Numbered from the stretch's first letter, positions 37,171-47,437 are shown. The stretch: 64,000 nt of DNA from Peptostreptococcus canis (GCF_014229965.1 NZ_JABGBW010000002.1:62001-126000), one strand, 5' to 3'. Notes: generated by a model not told the origin, from the sequence alone. Translations and numbers: made by a program.

Positions 37171-37900
37171 ATCTATTCTCCTTTTGTATCATAACTAACA
37201 TTCTTTTTAATTTATGACGACGTGTATTAATTTCATCAATACGTTTTGATACAAGATGCTTTTCAACTTCTGATAACTTTTTTAATATCGATTCACATTC
37301 TTTTAATTTCCTATTTATAAGTTCAACAAGTAAATCTTCTTTTTTATCTATTAATTTTTGTGGAATTTCAAAATATAAGTTCTCTTTATAATCCTTCATA
37401 TCAATTTTTCTTTCATAAAATTTCGGATTATATTTACACTCTATAATTTCATATATTCTAAAATCCTCATTAACTAAATGTTCATCCATAATTTCAAAAC
37501 CGTTTTCTATTAGGAAAAAACGTAGTTCTTCCGGAGCTTGCATGGGTTGAAGTATCATTTTATTAAGCATTTTACAAATTTCTAAGTCCTTTTTAATAAT
37601 TTCAGATATTAATATACCTCCCATCCCGGCTATAATTACTTCATCAACTTCATTACAATCAAGAATTTCAAGACCTGAACCTAATCTTAAATCAGCCATT
37701 TTTTCCAAATTGTTCTTTTTGATTTCACTTCTGGCGTTGTCAAGAGGTCCCTTATTTATATCTGAAAGAACCGCTCTATCGATTACCCCTTTATTTAACA
37801 GATATATCGGAATATATCCGTGATCAGTACCTATATCCGCTAAAAAAGCTCCTTCTGTCACTAAAGTAGCTATTTTTTCCAATCTGGCTGTCAATTTCAA
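37133..37900 (-). CDS. trmK: tRNA (adenine(22)-N1)-methyltransferase TrmK
   Basis: 255 residues if it starts at the TTG at 37900, giving MKLTARLEKIATLV, which matches the family start and lies about 10 bases after AAAGGAGAG. The GTG at 37921 lies upstream of that site. SAM motif is ADIGTDHGYIPIYLL; a second motif is DEVIIAGMGGILISEII. A helical C-terminal part follows, as in the family. It methylates A22 of tRNAs. It lies 120 bases after rpoD in the dnaG-rpoD-trmK-nif3 cluster. Confidence 0.88.
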   Translation of the reverse strand: MKLTARLEKIATLVTEGAFLADIGTDHGYIPIYLLNKGVIDRAVLSDINKGPLDNARSEIKKNNLEKMADLRLGSGLEILDCNEVDEVIIAGMGGILISEIIKKDLEICKMLNKMILQPMQAPEELRFFLIENGFEIMDEHLVNEDFRIYEIIECKYNPKFYERKIDMKDYKENLYFEIPQKLIDKKEDLLVELINRKLKECESILKKLSEVEKHLVSKRIDEINTRRHKLKRMLVMIQKENRYETTKNNRYCKK

Positions 37901-38020
37901 ACTTAGTTTCTCTCCTTTCACTTATAAAAATAATAGGTATATACTTAATATAAAATATCAAATATATACCTAAAGATTATCTACTAAAATTTCCTTGTAA
38001 ATCTTCACAATATAAATAAT

Positions 38021-39175
38021 CTAATCAAGATAGTCTCGAAGTTTTTTTGATCTACTTGGGTGTCTTAACTTTCTAAGAGCTTTAGCTTCAATCTGTCTTA
38101 TTCTTTCTCTAGTAACTTCAAACTCTTTTCCTACTTCTTCCAGAGTTCTAGCTCTTCCATCCTCTAATCCAAATCTAAGTTTTAAGACTTTTTGCTCCCT
38201 TTCATTCAAAGTACCTAAAACTTCTTCTATCTGTTCTTTCAAAAGTGAATAAGCAGCTGCTTCAGCAGGTGCCGGAGCATCTTCATCAGGTATAAAATCA
38301 CCCAAATGACTATCTTCTTCTTCTCCAATTGGAGTTTCAAGAGAAACCGGATCTTGTGCTATCTTCATTATTTCTCTCACTTTTTCTTCTGACATATTCA
38401 TTTCTTTGGCGATTTCTTCGGGTTTAGGATCTCTCCCCAATTGTTGAAGCAATTGCCTTGAAACCCTTATTAATTTATTTATCGTTTCAACCATATGAAC
38501 AGGTATTCTTATAGTTCTGGCTTGATCTGCAATGGCTCTGGTAATCGCCTGTCTTATCCACCATGTTGCATATGTTGAAAATTTATATCCTTTCTTATAG
38601 TCGAATTTTTCAACTGCTTTAATAAGACCTAAGTTTCCTTCTTGAATTAAATCTAGAAAAAGCATCCCTCTACCAACATATCTTTTTGCAATACTTACAA
38701 CTAAACGTAAGTTTGCCTCTACCAGCTTATCTTTTGCGTACTCATCGCCTTCTGTCATTCTTTTTGCATATTCTACTTCTTCTGTTGCTTTTAAAAGTGG
38801 TATTTTTCCTATTTCTTTTAGATACATTCTGACAGGATCATCTACACTTATCCCCTTTGGAATTGGAATTTCAGTGGTTTCATTTTGATTGACATCATCT
38901 TCTTTATCTATATTTTCCTCATCAATAGATTTTATGTCCAAATCATCCGGTTCAGTTAAAGCTATATCGGCTTTGACTTCTTTATCATCAATGACCTCTA
39001 TACCAAGATTACCTAAAGTTTCATATAAATTTTCTGTTACGTCTTTATCTAACTCATTTCCTTGAAAAGCTTCCATTATATCCATTAGAGTTACAGACCC
39101 TTCTTTTCTACCTTTTTCAAAAAGCTTCTTTTGTGCTATTTTATTAATAACAATCTTGTTTTCATTTTCAGCCAT
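38021..39175 (-). CDS. rpoD: Primary RNA polymerase sigma factor (sigma-70/SigA)
   Basis: 384 residues, the Firmicute SigA size. Region 1.2 is [12 protein letters not shown], region 2 is [19 protein letters not shown]...[17 protein letters not shown], and region 4 ends with [24 protein letters not shown]. The N-terminal region 1.1 is short and acidic. It directs core polymerase to -35/-10 promoters like those seen here. GGGAGGAGG precedes the ATG. It is 14 bases after dnaG, the classic macromolecular synthesis operon order. Confidence 0.98.
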   Translation of the reverse strand: MAENENKIVINKIAQKKLFEKGRKEGSVTLMDIMEAFQGNELDKDVTENLYETLGNLGIEVIDDKEVKADIALTEPDDLDIKSIDEENIDKEDDVNQNETTEIPIPKGISVDDPVRMYLKEIGKIPLLKATEEVEYAKRMTEGDEYAKDKLVEANLRLVVSIAKRYVGRGMLFLDLIQEGNLGLIKAVEKFDYKKGYKFSTYATWWIRQAITRAIADQARTIRIPVHMVETINKLIRVSRQLLQQLGRDPKPEEIAKEMNMSEEKVREIMKIAQDPVSLETPIGEEEDSHLGDFIPDEDAPAPAEAAAYSLLKEQIEEVLGTLNEREQKVLKLRFGLEDGRARTLEEVGKEFEVTRERIRQIEAKALRKLRHPSRSKKLRDYLD

Positions 39176-39189
39176 ACTAAACCTCCTCC

Positions 39190-41055
39190 CTACAATGATT
39201 TTATTTTTTTATTTTCTTCTACAATTTCCAAAGTTATTTTCATAATTTCCTTATTTACCTCTTCTGCTTCTGGATTAGTTTTATCCATTGTCTTATATCT
39301 ATTTTCCAATATCTTCAACTTCTTTGATAATTCCTCTAAATTGCCACTAATTCTAGATTTTAAAAATTTATTAGTTATTTTCTCAATTTCTCCTAAATTA
39401 TCAAGATTTATGTTAGACAAATTTACTGAATCCAATTTTGCCATATAATTTAAATCTATACCTAAATTATTTAACTCATTAGTATTAATAATGCCCTTAT
39501 TTTCAGTTGTTAAAACCTCAGAATAGATTTTTTTGCTGTTTTCATCACTTAAATGATCAATTTCGACTTTTAAAGGTATTATTTCTCTTGCAGTATCACT
39601 AAGTAACATAGCCTTTATCAAATTTCTTTCTATATTAATTTCACCATCCTCAATCTGTTTTATTATTTTAGTTGTCATTTCATCATGCTCATTAATATTT
39701 TTTTCTGTTTTGATATTTGATTTTTTGCCATTAAATTTGTTTCTATAAATTGTTTTAGCACTAGTTAGGTTATTTCCAAATATTTCATTTTTTATTATTT
39801 CCTGATTTGTATTTGTAATTGATGCAAGATAATCAATATAATAATTTAATTCAATAGGACTTTTAATCCTTCTAACAATTTTTACTGCTTCTTTCAAAAA
39901 TAGCATAATATCTTTTCTATCGTTTTTATTGTAGTTTTTAAATAATATATCTATTTTAAATTTTATTGAATCAGATGAATTTTCTATTATATTTAACATT
40001 TCTGACAATCCCTTTGAACGTATAAATTCATCTGGATCTTTATATTCTCCTAAATCTAAAACCCTTACCTTTATTCCACTATTTTCTAATATATGGATAG
40101 CTCTTAATGCCGCATTTATACCTGCTGAATCAGAATCATAAGAAATCACAATACTATCAGCAAACTTTTTAATTAAATCAGCTTGACTTTCCGTTAAAGC
40201 AGTACCTAGCGTTGCCACCACATTCTTTATTCCAAATTGATATAGTGATATTAAATCCATATATCCCTCTACTAAAATCAATTCCCTTTTATTTCCGATA
40301 AACTTTCTAGAAAAATTTAAACCGTATAAATTAAGCCTTTTATTAAACACGTCACTTTCAGGTGAATTCAAATATTTTGGAAGTGAGTCGTCAAGAACTC
40401 TTCCTCCAAATCCTATAATATTAGACTTATAATCAAATATAGGAAATATTACTCTATTCCTGTATTTATCATAAAAAATATTCTTTTCTTTTTTATGATT
40501 TATCAAACCACATTCTACTAAATCCTCAATTTTGTACCCCTTTTTAATCATATAATTTTTTAGTGAGTCCCATGAATCAGGTGCATATCCTAATCCAAAA
40601 TTTTTTATTGTCTTTTCATCAAGACCTCTTTTTCTTAAGTATGATATACCTGGATTACCATTCATCTCTACTAGGCAATAATAGAAAAATCTCGCAGCTT
40701 CCACATTAATTTCCTGTAATTTTTTAATTTTTTCTAGTTTTAATTTGGTTTTTTGATCAATTTTTTTATTAATTTCTACTCCGCTTTTTTCTGCTAAAAA
40801 TTTTACGGAATCCATAAAATCAAGATTCTCTATTTTCATAATAAAAGAAACTACATCTCCCCCTTCTCCACAACCAAAACATTTAAAAATTTGTTTAGAT
40901 GTATTTACATGAAAAGATGGGGTTTTTTCGCCATGAAAGGGACAAAGCCCTTTGTAATTAGAACCTGAAGGTTTTAATTGAATATAGTTTGATATTACAT
41001 CTGCAATATCATTTCTAGATTTTATTTCTTCAATTATATCTTTTAAATCATTCAT
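39190..41055 (-). CDS. dnaG: DNA primase
   Basis: 621 residues from the ATG at 41055, chosen because AGGAA lies eight bases upstream. The ATG at 41070 would fall within about 8 bases of the predicted transcript start and has no ribosome binding site. Zinc finger CPFH...CFGC is at about 40-65 after the start, the TOPRIM domain has ILVEGYMDL and SYDSDSAG, and a DnaB-binding helical C-terminus follows. It makes RNA primers for replication. Confidence 0.96.
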   Translation of the reverse strand: MNDLKDIIEEIKSRNDIADVISNYIQLKPSGSNYKGLCPFHGEKTPSFHVNTSKQIFKCFGCGEGGDVVSFIMKIENLDFMDSVKFLAEKSGVEINKKIDQKTKLKLEKIKKLQEINVEAARFFYYCLVEMNGNPGISYLRKRGLDEKTIKNFGLGYAPDSWDSLKNYMIKKGYKIEDLVECGLINHKKEKNIFYDKYRNRVIFPIFDYKSNIIGFGGRVLDDSLPKYLNSPESDVFNKRLNLYGLNFSRKFIGNKRELILVEGYMDLISLYQFGIKNVVATLGTALTESQADLIKKFADSIVISYDSDSAGINAALRAIHILENSGIKVRVLDLGEYKDPDEFIRSKGLSEMLNIIENSSDSIKFKIDILFKNYNKNDRKDIMLFLKEAVKIVRRIKSPIELNYYIDYLASITNTNQEIIKNEIFGNNLTSAKTIYRNKFNGKKSNIKTEKNINEHDEMTTKIIKQIEDGEINIERNLIKAMLLSDTAREIIPLKVEIDHLSDENSKKIYSEVLTTENKGIINTNELNNLGIDLNYMAKLDSVNLSNINLDNLGEIEKITNKFLKSRISGNLEELSKKLKILENRYKTMDKTNPEAEEVNKEIMKITLEIVEENKKIKSL

Positions 41056-41084
41056 AACATCATTCCTCATACCGCCAGTGTTCT

Positions 41085-41113
41085 ATTATAATAAATTTTA
41101 TAATATATTTCAA
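41085..41113 (-). promoter_or_regulatory. Promoter of dnaG-rpoD
   Basis: The -35 TTGAAA (41108-41113) and -10 TATAAT (41085-41090) have a 17-base spacer, about 30 bases before the chosen dnaG start. Confidence 0.7.
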
Positions 41114-41268
41114 GTGTACAATATATTATTTTCGACAAAAAAGCCATATTCCCTTTTTTTTTCAAAATTTTTTTTATACTATTTGTAATTTTTTTGTATT
41201 TTAATCCATTAACATCAATTTAATATATTTTATAAATAAAAACTAAATAATTTTTTATAAAATTAAAT

Positions 41269-41304
41269 AAATCTATGATATTTAATTCTAAATATCATAG
41301 ATTT
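41269..41304 (-). terminator. Hairpin after the MORN gene
   Basis: A perfect 16-bp stem (AAATCTATGATATTTA) with a four-base loop, all AT-rich, lies 54 bases after the MORN stop. It is followed by AT-rich sequence without a long T run. Confidence 0.6.
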
Positions 41305-41357
41305 TAAATTTATTATTAAAAATATCCATCAATCACAATTACTATAACGATAAAAAA

Positions 41358-42311
41358 TTAAATAAAATTAGCAAATACATCTTCAAAGGATTTATCAAAA
41401 ATTGAAGGTTTATCGTACTTCCAAGTTCCATTATAAATAGGCTCATCATTTAAATAAAATATCCCTAATCCATGTTTCTGTCCTTGTTGAAATTCGCCTT
41501 CATACCATTTATTCTTATTCCAAATATATCTTCCCATTCCGTGAATCTGTCCTTTTTTCCATTCACCATCATATACTAACTCACCCTTCGAATTAAAACA
41601 AGAACCATCACCATCCATATGACTATCTTTAAATTCCCCTATATAGATATAGCCGTCTTTCCAAGTATATATACCTAAACCGTCTTTTTTACCATCTAAC
41701 CAGTTACCCAAATACTCATCACCATTATTATACTTCATTCTGCCAATACCATTACTCTTATTTGTCACAAAATTACCTATATATTCATTTCCATTTGAAA
41801 AAGTAAAACTGCCCTTTCCTTCTCTTACGCCGTTTATAAACTGACCTATATATTCAGTATTGATGCTTCCTTCTTCGTCTATATCAGGTGAAAATATATA
41901 GGAACCTATTCCTGTTATTTTTCCATCTATCAATCTACCAATATACATATCTCCATTAGTAAATTTATATATCTGAACCATATCATTTTCAAGTGCATCT
42001 TTCATCTTATCTTCTTCAGTGTCATCTAAAAAGGTAAATACATCTGCAAGTTTTTCATTTTTAGAAATTTCTTCCTTCTGTGACTCTATATATAGTTCTT
42101 CTTTTTTGATTTCTTCTTCATTTTTTTCTTTCTCAATTGGAAAACCCATCATTTGTTTTTCTAACTCTAAAACTTCTTCTTCTGGAGCAAAAATACCTTT
42201 TTTTAGAGCTGTTTTTTTCTTTAATTTGAACATTTTTAAACTTTTTTTTATTTCATCTATTTCATTAATGTAACTACTATACAGTTCTACATAATTTTTT
42301 GATAAGCTCAA
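41358..42311 (-). CDS. MORN-repeat protein with N-terminal coiled coil
   Basis: 317 residues. Residues 1-115 are helical and highly charged, predicted coiled coil. From about 130 there are roughly seven or eight MORN repeats of about 23 residues, for example YIGQFINGVREGKGSFTF, YIGNFVTNKSNGIGRMKY and YLGNWLDGKKDGLGIYTW. MORN repeats form extended beta sheets used for protein or lipid contacts. No signal peptide or enzyme domain is present. It stands alone between the second yitT and dnaG. Function unknown. Confidence 0.87.
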   Translation of the reverse strand: MSLSKNYVELYSSYINEIDEIKKSLKMFKLKKKTALKKGIFAPEEEVLELEKQMMGFPIEKEKNEEEIKKEELYIESQKEEISKNEKLADVFTFLDDTEEDKMKDALENDMVQIYKFTNGDMYIGRLIDGKITGIGSYIFSPDIDEEGSINTEYIGQFINGVREGKGSFTFSNGNEYIGNFVTNKSNGIGRMKYNNGDEYLGNWLDGKKDGLGIYTWKDGYIYIGEFKDSHMDGDGSCFNSKGELVYDGEWKKGQIHGMGRYIWNKNKWYEGEFQQGQKHGLGIFYLNDEPIYNGTWKYDKPSIFDKSFEDVFANFI

Positions 42312-42406
42312 ATTAATTCCCCCTCCATTTCATTTTATATATCGAAACAAAAACTTCTAATATATATTATATCATAAAAAGTAAACTCATGGTAAATAAA
42401 GTTCTT

Positions 42407-42451
42407 GATAACTGAAAAACACCCTTTAAATACAAAGGGCATTGTCAGTTA
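42407..42451 (-). terminator. Terminator after the second yitT gene
   Basis: ATAACTGA...CCCTTT pairs with AAAGGG...TCAGTTAT, an interrupted stem of about 16 pairs, 41 bases after the stop. Confidence 0.6.
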
Positions 42452-42491
42452 TATTAATTTGAATCTTTTATAAATATTCATACCAAGAAAT

Positions 42492-43358
42492 TTATAAATC
42501 TTTAGGCTTAAAACCTCTACCTTTCACTTCACTTATGTCATTTATAGTTATAAATGCACTTGGATCATGTTTAAAAGCAAGTTCTTTTATTTTAGGAATT
42601 TCACTATAAGAAACGGTAGTATATATTATCTTTTTCTCCTGCCCAGTATATGCACCAGTAGCATGAATAAAAGTTACGCCTCTTACCATCTCTCTAATAA
42701 TATCTTGTGCAATAGGCTCCGGATTATCAGATATTATTATAAGTGATCTTTGGTAATTCATAGCATCTTTAATAAATCCCAGAGCGAGAGAACTAACATA
42801 AAAACCGATTAATGTATACAATCCCAATGTAAGTCCAAACATTATACTTCCTAACATTACAACAACAACATTCAAACCAAAATTTGTGTTTTTTATTTCA
42901 ATATTTTTTTTTATTTTTAAAATTGCTGCTATTATATCTGTACCACCTGTAGATGCTTTAGCTCTAAATACGAGACCTATACCAATTCCATTCAAAAAAC
43001 CTCCAAAAATTGTCTGCAAAAATATATCATTTACTGGAATTAAATGACCGATGTTTTGAGTTATACCTAAAATTAATGAATACATAATCATATTTATCAT
43101 ACTCATTACGCAGAAATCTCTCTTTAAGTATATAAATCCTATTGCAAATATTGGTATATTTAATAAAAAAGTCATTAAACCAACATTTAACCCAGTAACA
43201 TAATTTATAGCAGTAGCAAACCCGGTAACTCCACCGCTAAGTAAATGTGCTTGTCTTAAAAAACCATTTACTCCAACTGCTGATATACATAAACCTAAAA
43301 TCATAGTTGCAAATCTCAAACTTGGATGTTCTTTAAATCTATCTCTTACTTGACTCAT
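42492..43358 (-). CDS. YitT family membrane protein with DUF2179 domain
   Basis: 288 residues: five or six membrane helices (about 15-200) with the motifs LLSGGVTGFATAINY and AKASTGGTDIIAAIL, then the C-terminal cytoplasmic DUF2179 domain containing REMVRGVTFIHATGAYTGQEKKIIYTTV. This is the full-length form; compare the shortened paralogue at 17263. The role of the family is not settled. It follows the VanW gene by 26 bases, so the two are probably cotranscribed. Confidence 0.92.
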   Translation of the reverse strand: MSQVRDRFKEHPSLRFATMILGLCISAVGVNGFLRQAHLLSGGVTGFATAINYVTGLNVGLMTFLLNIPIFAIGFIYLKRDFCVMSMINMIMYSLILGITQNIGHLIPVNDIFLQTIFGGFLNGIGIGLVFRAKASTGGTDIIAAILKIKKNIEIKNTNFGLNVVVVMLGSIMFGLTLGLYTLIGFYVSSLALGFIKDAMNYQRSLIIISDNPEPIAQDIIREMVRGVTFIHATGAYTGQEKKIIYTTVSYSEIPKIKELAFKHDPSAFITINDISEVKGRGFKPKDL

Positions 43359-43384
43359 TTTTTCTCCTATCCAATTTGTAAACT

Positions 43385-44809
43385 TTACTGACCTTGAGCT
43401 TGGGAACTTGGAGGTGGTGTCTGTTGTGGAACAACTCTTGGTGTTGAAGGAACAGCTTTTGGTTTAGGTGCAGCAGGCTTTGAACCAACTCTTACAATCC
43501 CCATCTGTGCAGGATAAGAACTTATTCCTATCTTTTCTGTTTTTATAGTTTTCCCAGATTTATCTTTATATATTCTGTATGTAACAACTGTATAGCCAGG
43601 TCTGGAGTACTTTTCTATTACTTTTCTTCCTGCTGGTAAAGTTGGATCTTGAATTGTTTTACTTCCAGCTCCTCTAGATCCCAACATCTGAGTTGATATT
43701 TCAATATTTTGCATATCCTTCTTTGAACCATATATTTGTGAATAAACTTTTCCTTCATACACAAAATTTTTCAAATAAATATTATTTTTAAATGGATTTT
43801 TAAATTTGAAATCCTGTCCTGGATTTCCATCATACACAGTAGCATCTCTACCTAGAGATACATAATCAGAAGGTATTGTATGATTTCTTCTATTAGTAAT
43901 TTCCATCCCAGATAATAATGCGGTATTAAATATAGTAGATGAAGTTTGACATACTCCACCACCACAACCTAAAACAAGTTTTCCACTTTCTATTACAGGA
44001 GCGTATTTATATCCATTTGCTATAGTTTTATCTCCTGTTAATCCATTAAAAGAAAACTCATCCCCAGGTTTTAATACTATACCACCCGAATCTTCTGCAG
44101 ACTTCTTTATATTATAATCTCTACCCTGCATGCCTCCAAAACTTGTAGAATACGAAGCCAGTAAACTATCTATCCCTTTCAAATCAACCACTTTAAATTT
44201 CGCTTCTTTTAATTTAACTGCTAAATCAATTGTAAACTTATCTTTTTTTAGACTTGTATCTACTTTTTTTGCTGAATCCAACACATTCATTGTTCTTCCT
44301 GGTTCATCCGGTACAACGACAGTTTTTTCATCTTTATACTCCATTGTAGCATTCTTTACCGGACTGTCTAATTCAGCTTTTATATCAATGAGTTTCTTAT
44401 TTAATTTATCTTTATCATAAGTCATAACCAATGGAATGATACTTTTACTACCAAAATCAGCTTTCATCGTTTTGTACATATTAGAAAAAATACTACCATT
44501 TCTATTTACCATATATGCATCTTCAACAGTTTTATCAAAGTCTATTTTTAAATTTAAACTACCCGGATCAACATCCCATTTTAATTTTCTATGTTTCAAT
44601 ATAATTTTTTTAAATTTTTCATTCTTATTAAGTTTAATAGTCGCTTGTTCCTTAGTTAATTTTGACAAATCAACATCGGCAACTATTACATTATTGGCAA
44701 TTTTATCGGAATTAATTTGATATCCCAAAACTCCAGAGCCAATTGCCAATACACCTACCAAAATTCCTACTGGTACGATGATTTTTGCATTAGTTTTCAA
44801 AAAACTCAT
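43385..44809 (-). CDS. VanW family cell-envelope protein
   Basis: 474 residues. An N-terminal membrane anchor (about 9-30) is followed by a peptidoglycan-binding-like domain ending in DEPGRTMNV (about 165). The VanW domain (about 225-360) includes GDEFSFNGLTG and the marker LGCGGGVCQTSSTIFNTAL. Then come a G5-like segment (YTVVTYRIYKDKSGK) and a proline-rich tail. It is predicted outside the membrane, attached by its N-terminus. VanW proteins were named from vancomycin operons but have no proven activity; no other van gene is present, so a resistance role is not implied. Confidence 0.9.
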   Translation of the reverse strand: MSFLKTNAKIIVPVGILVGVLAIGSGVLGYQINSDKIANNVIVADVDLSKLTKEQATIKLNKNEKFKKIILKHRKLKWDVDPGSLNLKIDFDKTVEDAYMVNRNGSIFSNMYKTMKADFGSKSIIPLVMTYDKDKLNKKLIDIKAELDSPVKNATMEYKDEKTVVVPDEPGRTMNVLDSAKKVDTSLKKDKFTIDLAVKLKEAKFKVVDLKGIDSLLASYSTSFGGMQGRDYNIKKSAEDSGGIVLKPGDEFSFNGLTGDKTIANGYKYAPVIESGKLVLGCGGGVCQTSSTIFNTALLSGMEITNRRNHTIPSDYVSLGRDATVYDGNPGQDFKFKNPFKNNIYLKNFVYEGKVYSQIYGSKKDMQNIEISTQMLGSRGAGSKTIQDPTLPAGRKVIEKYSRPGYTVVTYRIYKDKSGKTIKTEKIGISSYPAQMGIVRVGSKPAAPKPKAVPSTPRVVPQQTPPPSSQAQGQ

Positions 44810-44983
44810 CTTTATTCTCCTTTTAACTAAATTTAATATAATGCTATCGGAATAATTATATCATAATCGAATCAAATATAGCAATAAACAGATTATCAAA
44901 TTGAAAAAATAATTGTTACAATTACAAAAAACTACAAAAATAAAAAATTTCTAACAAGTATAGAATAAAATAATAAAATAGGG

Positions 44984-45011
44984 TTGCGTTTTCTAAACTA
45001 TATGGTATAAT
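44984..45011 (+). promoter_or_regulatory. Promoter of the XRE-S24 regulator
   Basis: TTGCGT (44984-44989) and TATAAT (45006-45011) are 16 bases apart, with AAAGGAG just before the ATG at 45033. Confidence 0.65.
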
Positions 45012-45032
45012 ATTTTTAAAAGGAGAATTATT

Positions 45033-45698
45033 ATGGATAAACAATTATTTATTTCTAGACTTAACTATGCTATGAAAATGAAAAAAATCACCCAATATTC
45101 ACTATCAAAAAGAACGGGAATAAATAAGGGTTCTTTGAGTTCATATCTATCTGGAAAATATCTTCCTAAGCAAGATAAAATTCAAATCATCTCAAAAGCT
45201 TTAAATATAAATCCGGAATGGTTAATGTGTAATTCTAATGTAATAGAATACCATAACGATAATACCAATTGTAGTACTAATAGATATTCTTATGTAGAAA
45301 ACTCAGTTTCCGCTGGTATACCCGATATAATCGAAGCCAATTCATATTTGGAAAAAATTGAATTACCCGATATTTTTTTAGGAAGGTATGCCGGAAGAAA
45401 AGATATTATTGTTATGAAAGTAAATGGAGATAGTATGAACAGAGTTATACCAGATGGTTCCTTCATAATCCTTCTTACAAATATAAGTTTAAATAATCTT
45501 TCTGATCATGATATAGTTGTATTTAATTATGAATACAATTATAGTATGAAAAGATTTATTAATAATAAAAAAGATAGGAAATACATTTTTAGACCCGACA
45601 GTTTTGAAACTTGTTTTGAAGATATTATATTTGATTATGATAATTGTGATGGATTAACTATAATTGGAAAAGTTATTATGTATAATGTCCTACTTTAG
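45033..45698 (+). CDS. XRE-family repressor with S24 self-cleavage domain (CI/LexA-like)
   Basis: 221 residues. The N-terminal helix-turn-helix of XRE type (about 5-62) has TQYSLSKRTGINKGSLSSYLSG. The C-terminal S24 peptidase has the cleavage bond Ala94-Gly95 in SVSAGIPDI, nucleophile Ser134 in NGDSMNRV and general base Lys173 in YSMKRFI. All three elements for autocleavage are present, so it may be inactivated through RecA filaments. It is not LexA itself, whose N-terminus is a winged helix. No prophage genes flank it. Its targets are unknown. Confidence 0.9.
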   Translation: MDKQLFISRLNYAMKMKKITQYSLSKRTGINKGSLSSYLSGKYLPKQDKIQIISKALNINPEWLMCNSNVIEYHNDNTNCSTNRYSYVENSVSAGIPDIIEANSYLEKIELPDIFLGRYAGRKDIIVMKVNGDSMNRVIPDGSFIILLTNISLNNLSDHDIVVFNYEYNYSMKRFINNKKDRKYIFRPDSFETCFEDIIFDYDNCDGLTIIGKVIMYNVLL

Positions 45699-45710
45699 AA
45701 GGATATAAAA

Positions 45711-45732
45711 AACGCAACCAAATGGTTGCGTT
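45711..45732. terminator. Bidirectional terminator after the XRE-S24 gene
   Basis: A 10-bp stem AACGCAACCA/TGGTTGCGTT with a two-base loop lies between convergent stops. Confidence 0.8.
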
Positions 45733-45744
45733 AGAATTACAAAT

Positions 45745-46071
45745 TTATGAAACTTTACTATTACTTCTTTTGCTTTTTCTGCGGTTGATTTCTCTTGCTC
45801 TTTCAACCTCTTCACGATTAAGCTTTTTAATAAGTTTCTTATTAATAGGAATAAATAACTTATGACTATTATATACACATATCAATATTGATAATGCCAA
45901 ATCAAACAAAGTAAAAATAAGCATGTAAAATCCTAATGAAACCCTGATTCCCATAAATAAATTAATTGTTATCATAGCAAAACAAACAACAAATGAAACC
46001 AATGTTGAAAATACGAAATATCTAAGTACTCTATTAAAAAAACTATTAATTTTTATCATTAAATCTTTCAT
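45745..46071 (-). CDS. Small two-helix membrane protein
   Basis: 108 residues with two hydrophobic helices (about 15-40 and 45-67) and a very basic C-terminal tail (KLNREEVERAREINRRKSKRS) expected in the cytoplasm. No family is recognised. GGTGAAAAT precedes the ATG. It is convergent with the XRE-S24 gene and sits alone, with 156 bases to the RNase H stop upstream. A shorter minus-strand frame at 45690-45878 overlaps it and is rejected. Confidence 0.6.
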   Translation of the reverse strand: MKDLMIKINSFFNRVLRYFVFSTLVSFVVCFAMITINLFMGIRVSLGFYMLIFTLFDLALSILICVYNSHKLFIPINKKLIKKLNREEVERAREINRRKSKRSNSKVS

Positions 46072-46227
46072 ATTTTCACCACACTATCATTATATACTTT
46101 ACATTTTTTATTTTTAATCCATAATTTTTAAACAACAAAAATCAAAAATTATATTCACCCTATGTATATAATAACAAATTATGACACTAATATCAATTAT
46201 AAATTTATATTTTTTTTATTTTTTTAT

Positions 46228-46839
46228 TCAAAATATAGATTTTTTTGCCAGTTCGTCTGCTTTTTCATTATATATTACACCGCTATGAGCCTTGACTTTA
46301 CAGAATTCTACAAAAAGCTTATCTTTAATATCATCATAATATTGCTTATAATTTTTAGTTCCTTCTTTATTAGTTTTCCATTCACCCGTACACCATTTTT
46401 CTATGCCACTATAATCATAATATAATTTTAAATGCTTATATCCATTTTCCAAGCAATATGCCATTGCTAACATTGCACCTTCTATCTCACCTGCTACATT
46501 TCTCATAGAAATCATCTCTGAGTTACAACCATTTTTTGATATTTCTTTTAATACTTTTCCATTTTTTATAATTACAACACCAGAACCATAAGTGCTATTT
46601 TCCGAATTAAAACTACCATCTACATATGCTTCAATAGTATCAAAATTTGTGTTTTTTTGTTCATTTTTATCAATATATTGATTATCAGAAACTAAAAAAT
46701 CAATAGCTTCATATGGATCTTTGAATGATTTATAGCTTGCATTTTTATATCCTTTTACCATTTCCTGACAATCATCCCAATTTAAAAATATTCCTCTTTT
46801 TCTTCCTTCTTTTACGGCATAATATTTTTTATCTGACAT
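46228..46839 (-). CDS. rnhA: RNase HI with N-terminal viroplasmin (hybrid-binding) domain
   Basis: 203 residues. Residues 4-52 are the caulimovirus viroplasmin/hybrid-binding domain (YYAVKEGRKRGIFLNWDDC). The RNase H domain follows with all catalytic acids: Asp74 in YVDGSF, Glu118 in AGEIEGA, Asp142 in YYDYSGI and Asp195 in NEKADELAK, plus His185 in KAHSG. It removes RNA from RNA-DNA hybrids. It overlaps the TVP38 gene end by 11 bases and is the last gene of that unit. Confidence 0.93.
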   Translation of the reverse strand: MSDKKYYAVKEGRKRGIFLNWDDCQEMVKGYKNASYKSFKDPYEAIDFLVSDNQYIDKNEQKNTNFDTIEAYVDGSFNSENSTYGSGVVIIKNGKVLKEISKNGCNSEMISMRNVAGEIEGAMLAMAYCLENGYKHLKLYYDYSGIEKWCTGEWKTNKEGTKNYKQYYDDIKDKLFVEFCKVKAHSGVIYNEKADELAKKSIF

Positions 46840-47437
46840 TTTTATCTCCCTTTTTCATATCTTTCTTCTCTAAATTAGATTTAAATTTGTATGCAATTAA
46901 ATATGAAATAGCAATAACTACTAGAAGCACTACTAATTTTGTAGGGTTATTGATAAATCCGGAAATATCACTTCCTACATAACTTGCTACAAACATCATT
47001 ATAAATTTGCCAAAAACCATAGGTGGTATAAATACCTTATAGTCTATCTCGCATATTCCTGCAATTACCGTCATCAATGTGCTAGGTAAAAAAGGCAACA
47101 TATAATACAAGAAAATAACCCCAAATTCCCTTTTTTCTACTGCTTTCATAACTTTATCATAATTTTCCTTTTTAACCTTTCTAGAAATTCTTTCCAAAAA
47201 TCTATCTCCTACTACTTTCTGCAACAAAAAAAATACTGAAATTGCTCCAAGACAAGATCCAATCCATCCTGATACAAAACCAATGACTAAACCGTTTACA
47301 GCTGCACTTAATGCCACTATACCTGTTAGGGGCATAATAGGTATAAAACTTTCTAAATATGCTGCTACTGTGCTTATTATTATGGATAATAGCCAGTAAT
47401 CTTTTGCCATATATAAAAATTCTTTAATTATTTCCAT
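46829..47437 (-). CDS. TVP38/TMEM64 (DedA-superfamily) membrane protein
   Basis: 202 residues from the ATG at 47437, which has GGAG six bases before it; the upstream ATG at 47449 overlaps that site. About five membrane helices. The SNARE-associated core reads ESFIPIMPLTGIVALSAAVNGLVIGFVSGWIGSCLGA and YYMLPFLPSTLMTVIAGICEID. The family is implicated in lipid handling in the membrane; the function here is unknown. It is cotranscribed with the RNase H gene. Confidence 0.88.
   Translation of the reverse strand: MEIIKEFLYMAKDYWLLSIIISTVAAYLESFIPIMPLTGIVALSAAVNGLVIGFVSGWIGSCLGAISVFFLLQKVVGDRFLERISRKVKKENYDKVMKAVEKREFGVIFLYYMLPFLPSTLMTVIAGICEIDYKVFIPPMVFGKFIMMFVASYVGSDISGFINNPTKLVVLLVVIAISYLIAYKFKSNLEKKDMKKGDKNVR

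Noticed and set aside
43385-44809. Vancomycin resistance from the VanW gene
   Set aside because: No vanA/B, vanH, vanX or regulatory genes are present; VanW-domain proteins are common in susceptible Firmicutes.
45033-45698. Calling the XRE-S24 protein LexA
   Set aside because: The N-terminal domain is an XRE helix-turn-helix, not the LexA winged helix.
45690-45878. Minus-strand frame of 62 codons
   Set aside because: It overlaps the better supported 108-residue membrane protein in another frame and runs through a terminator.
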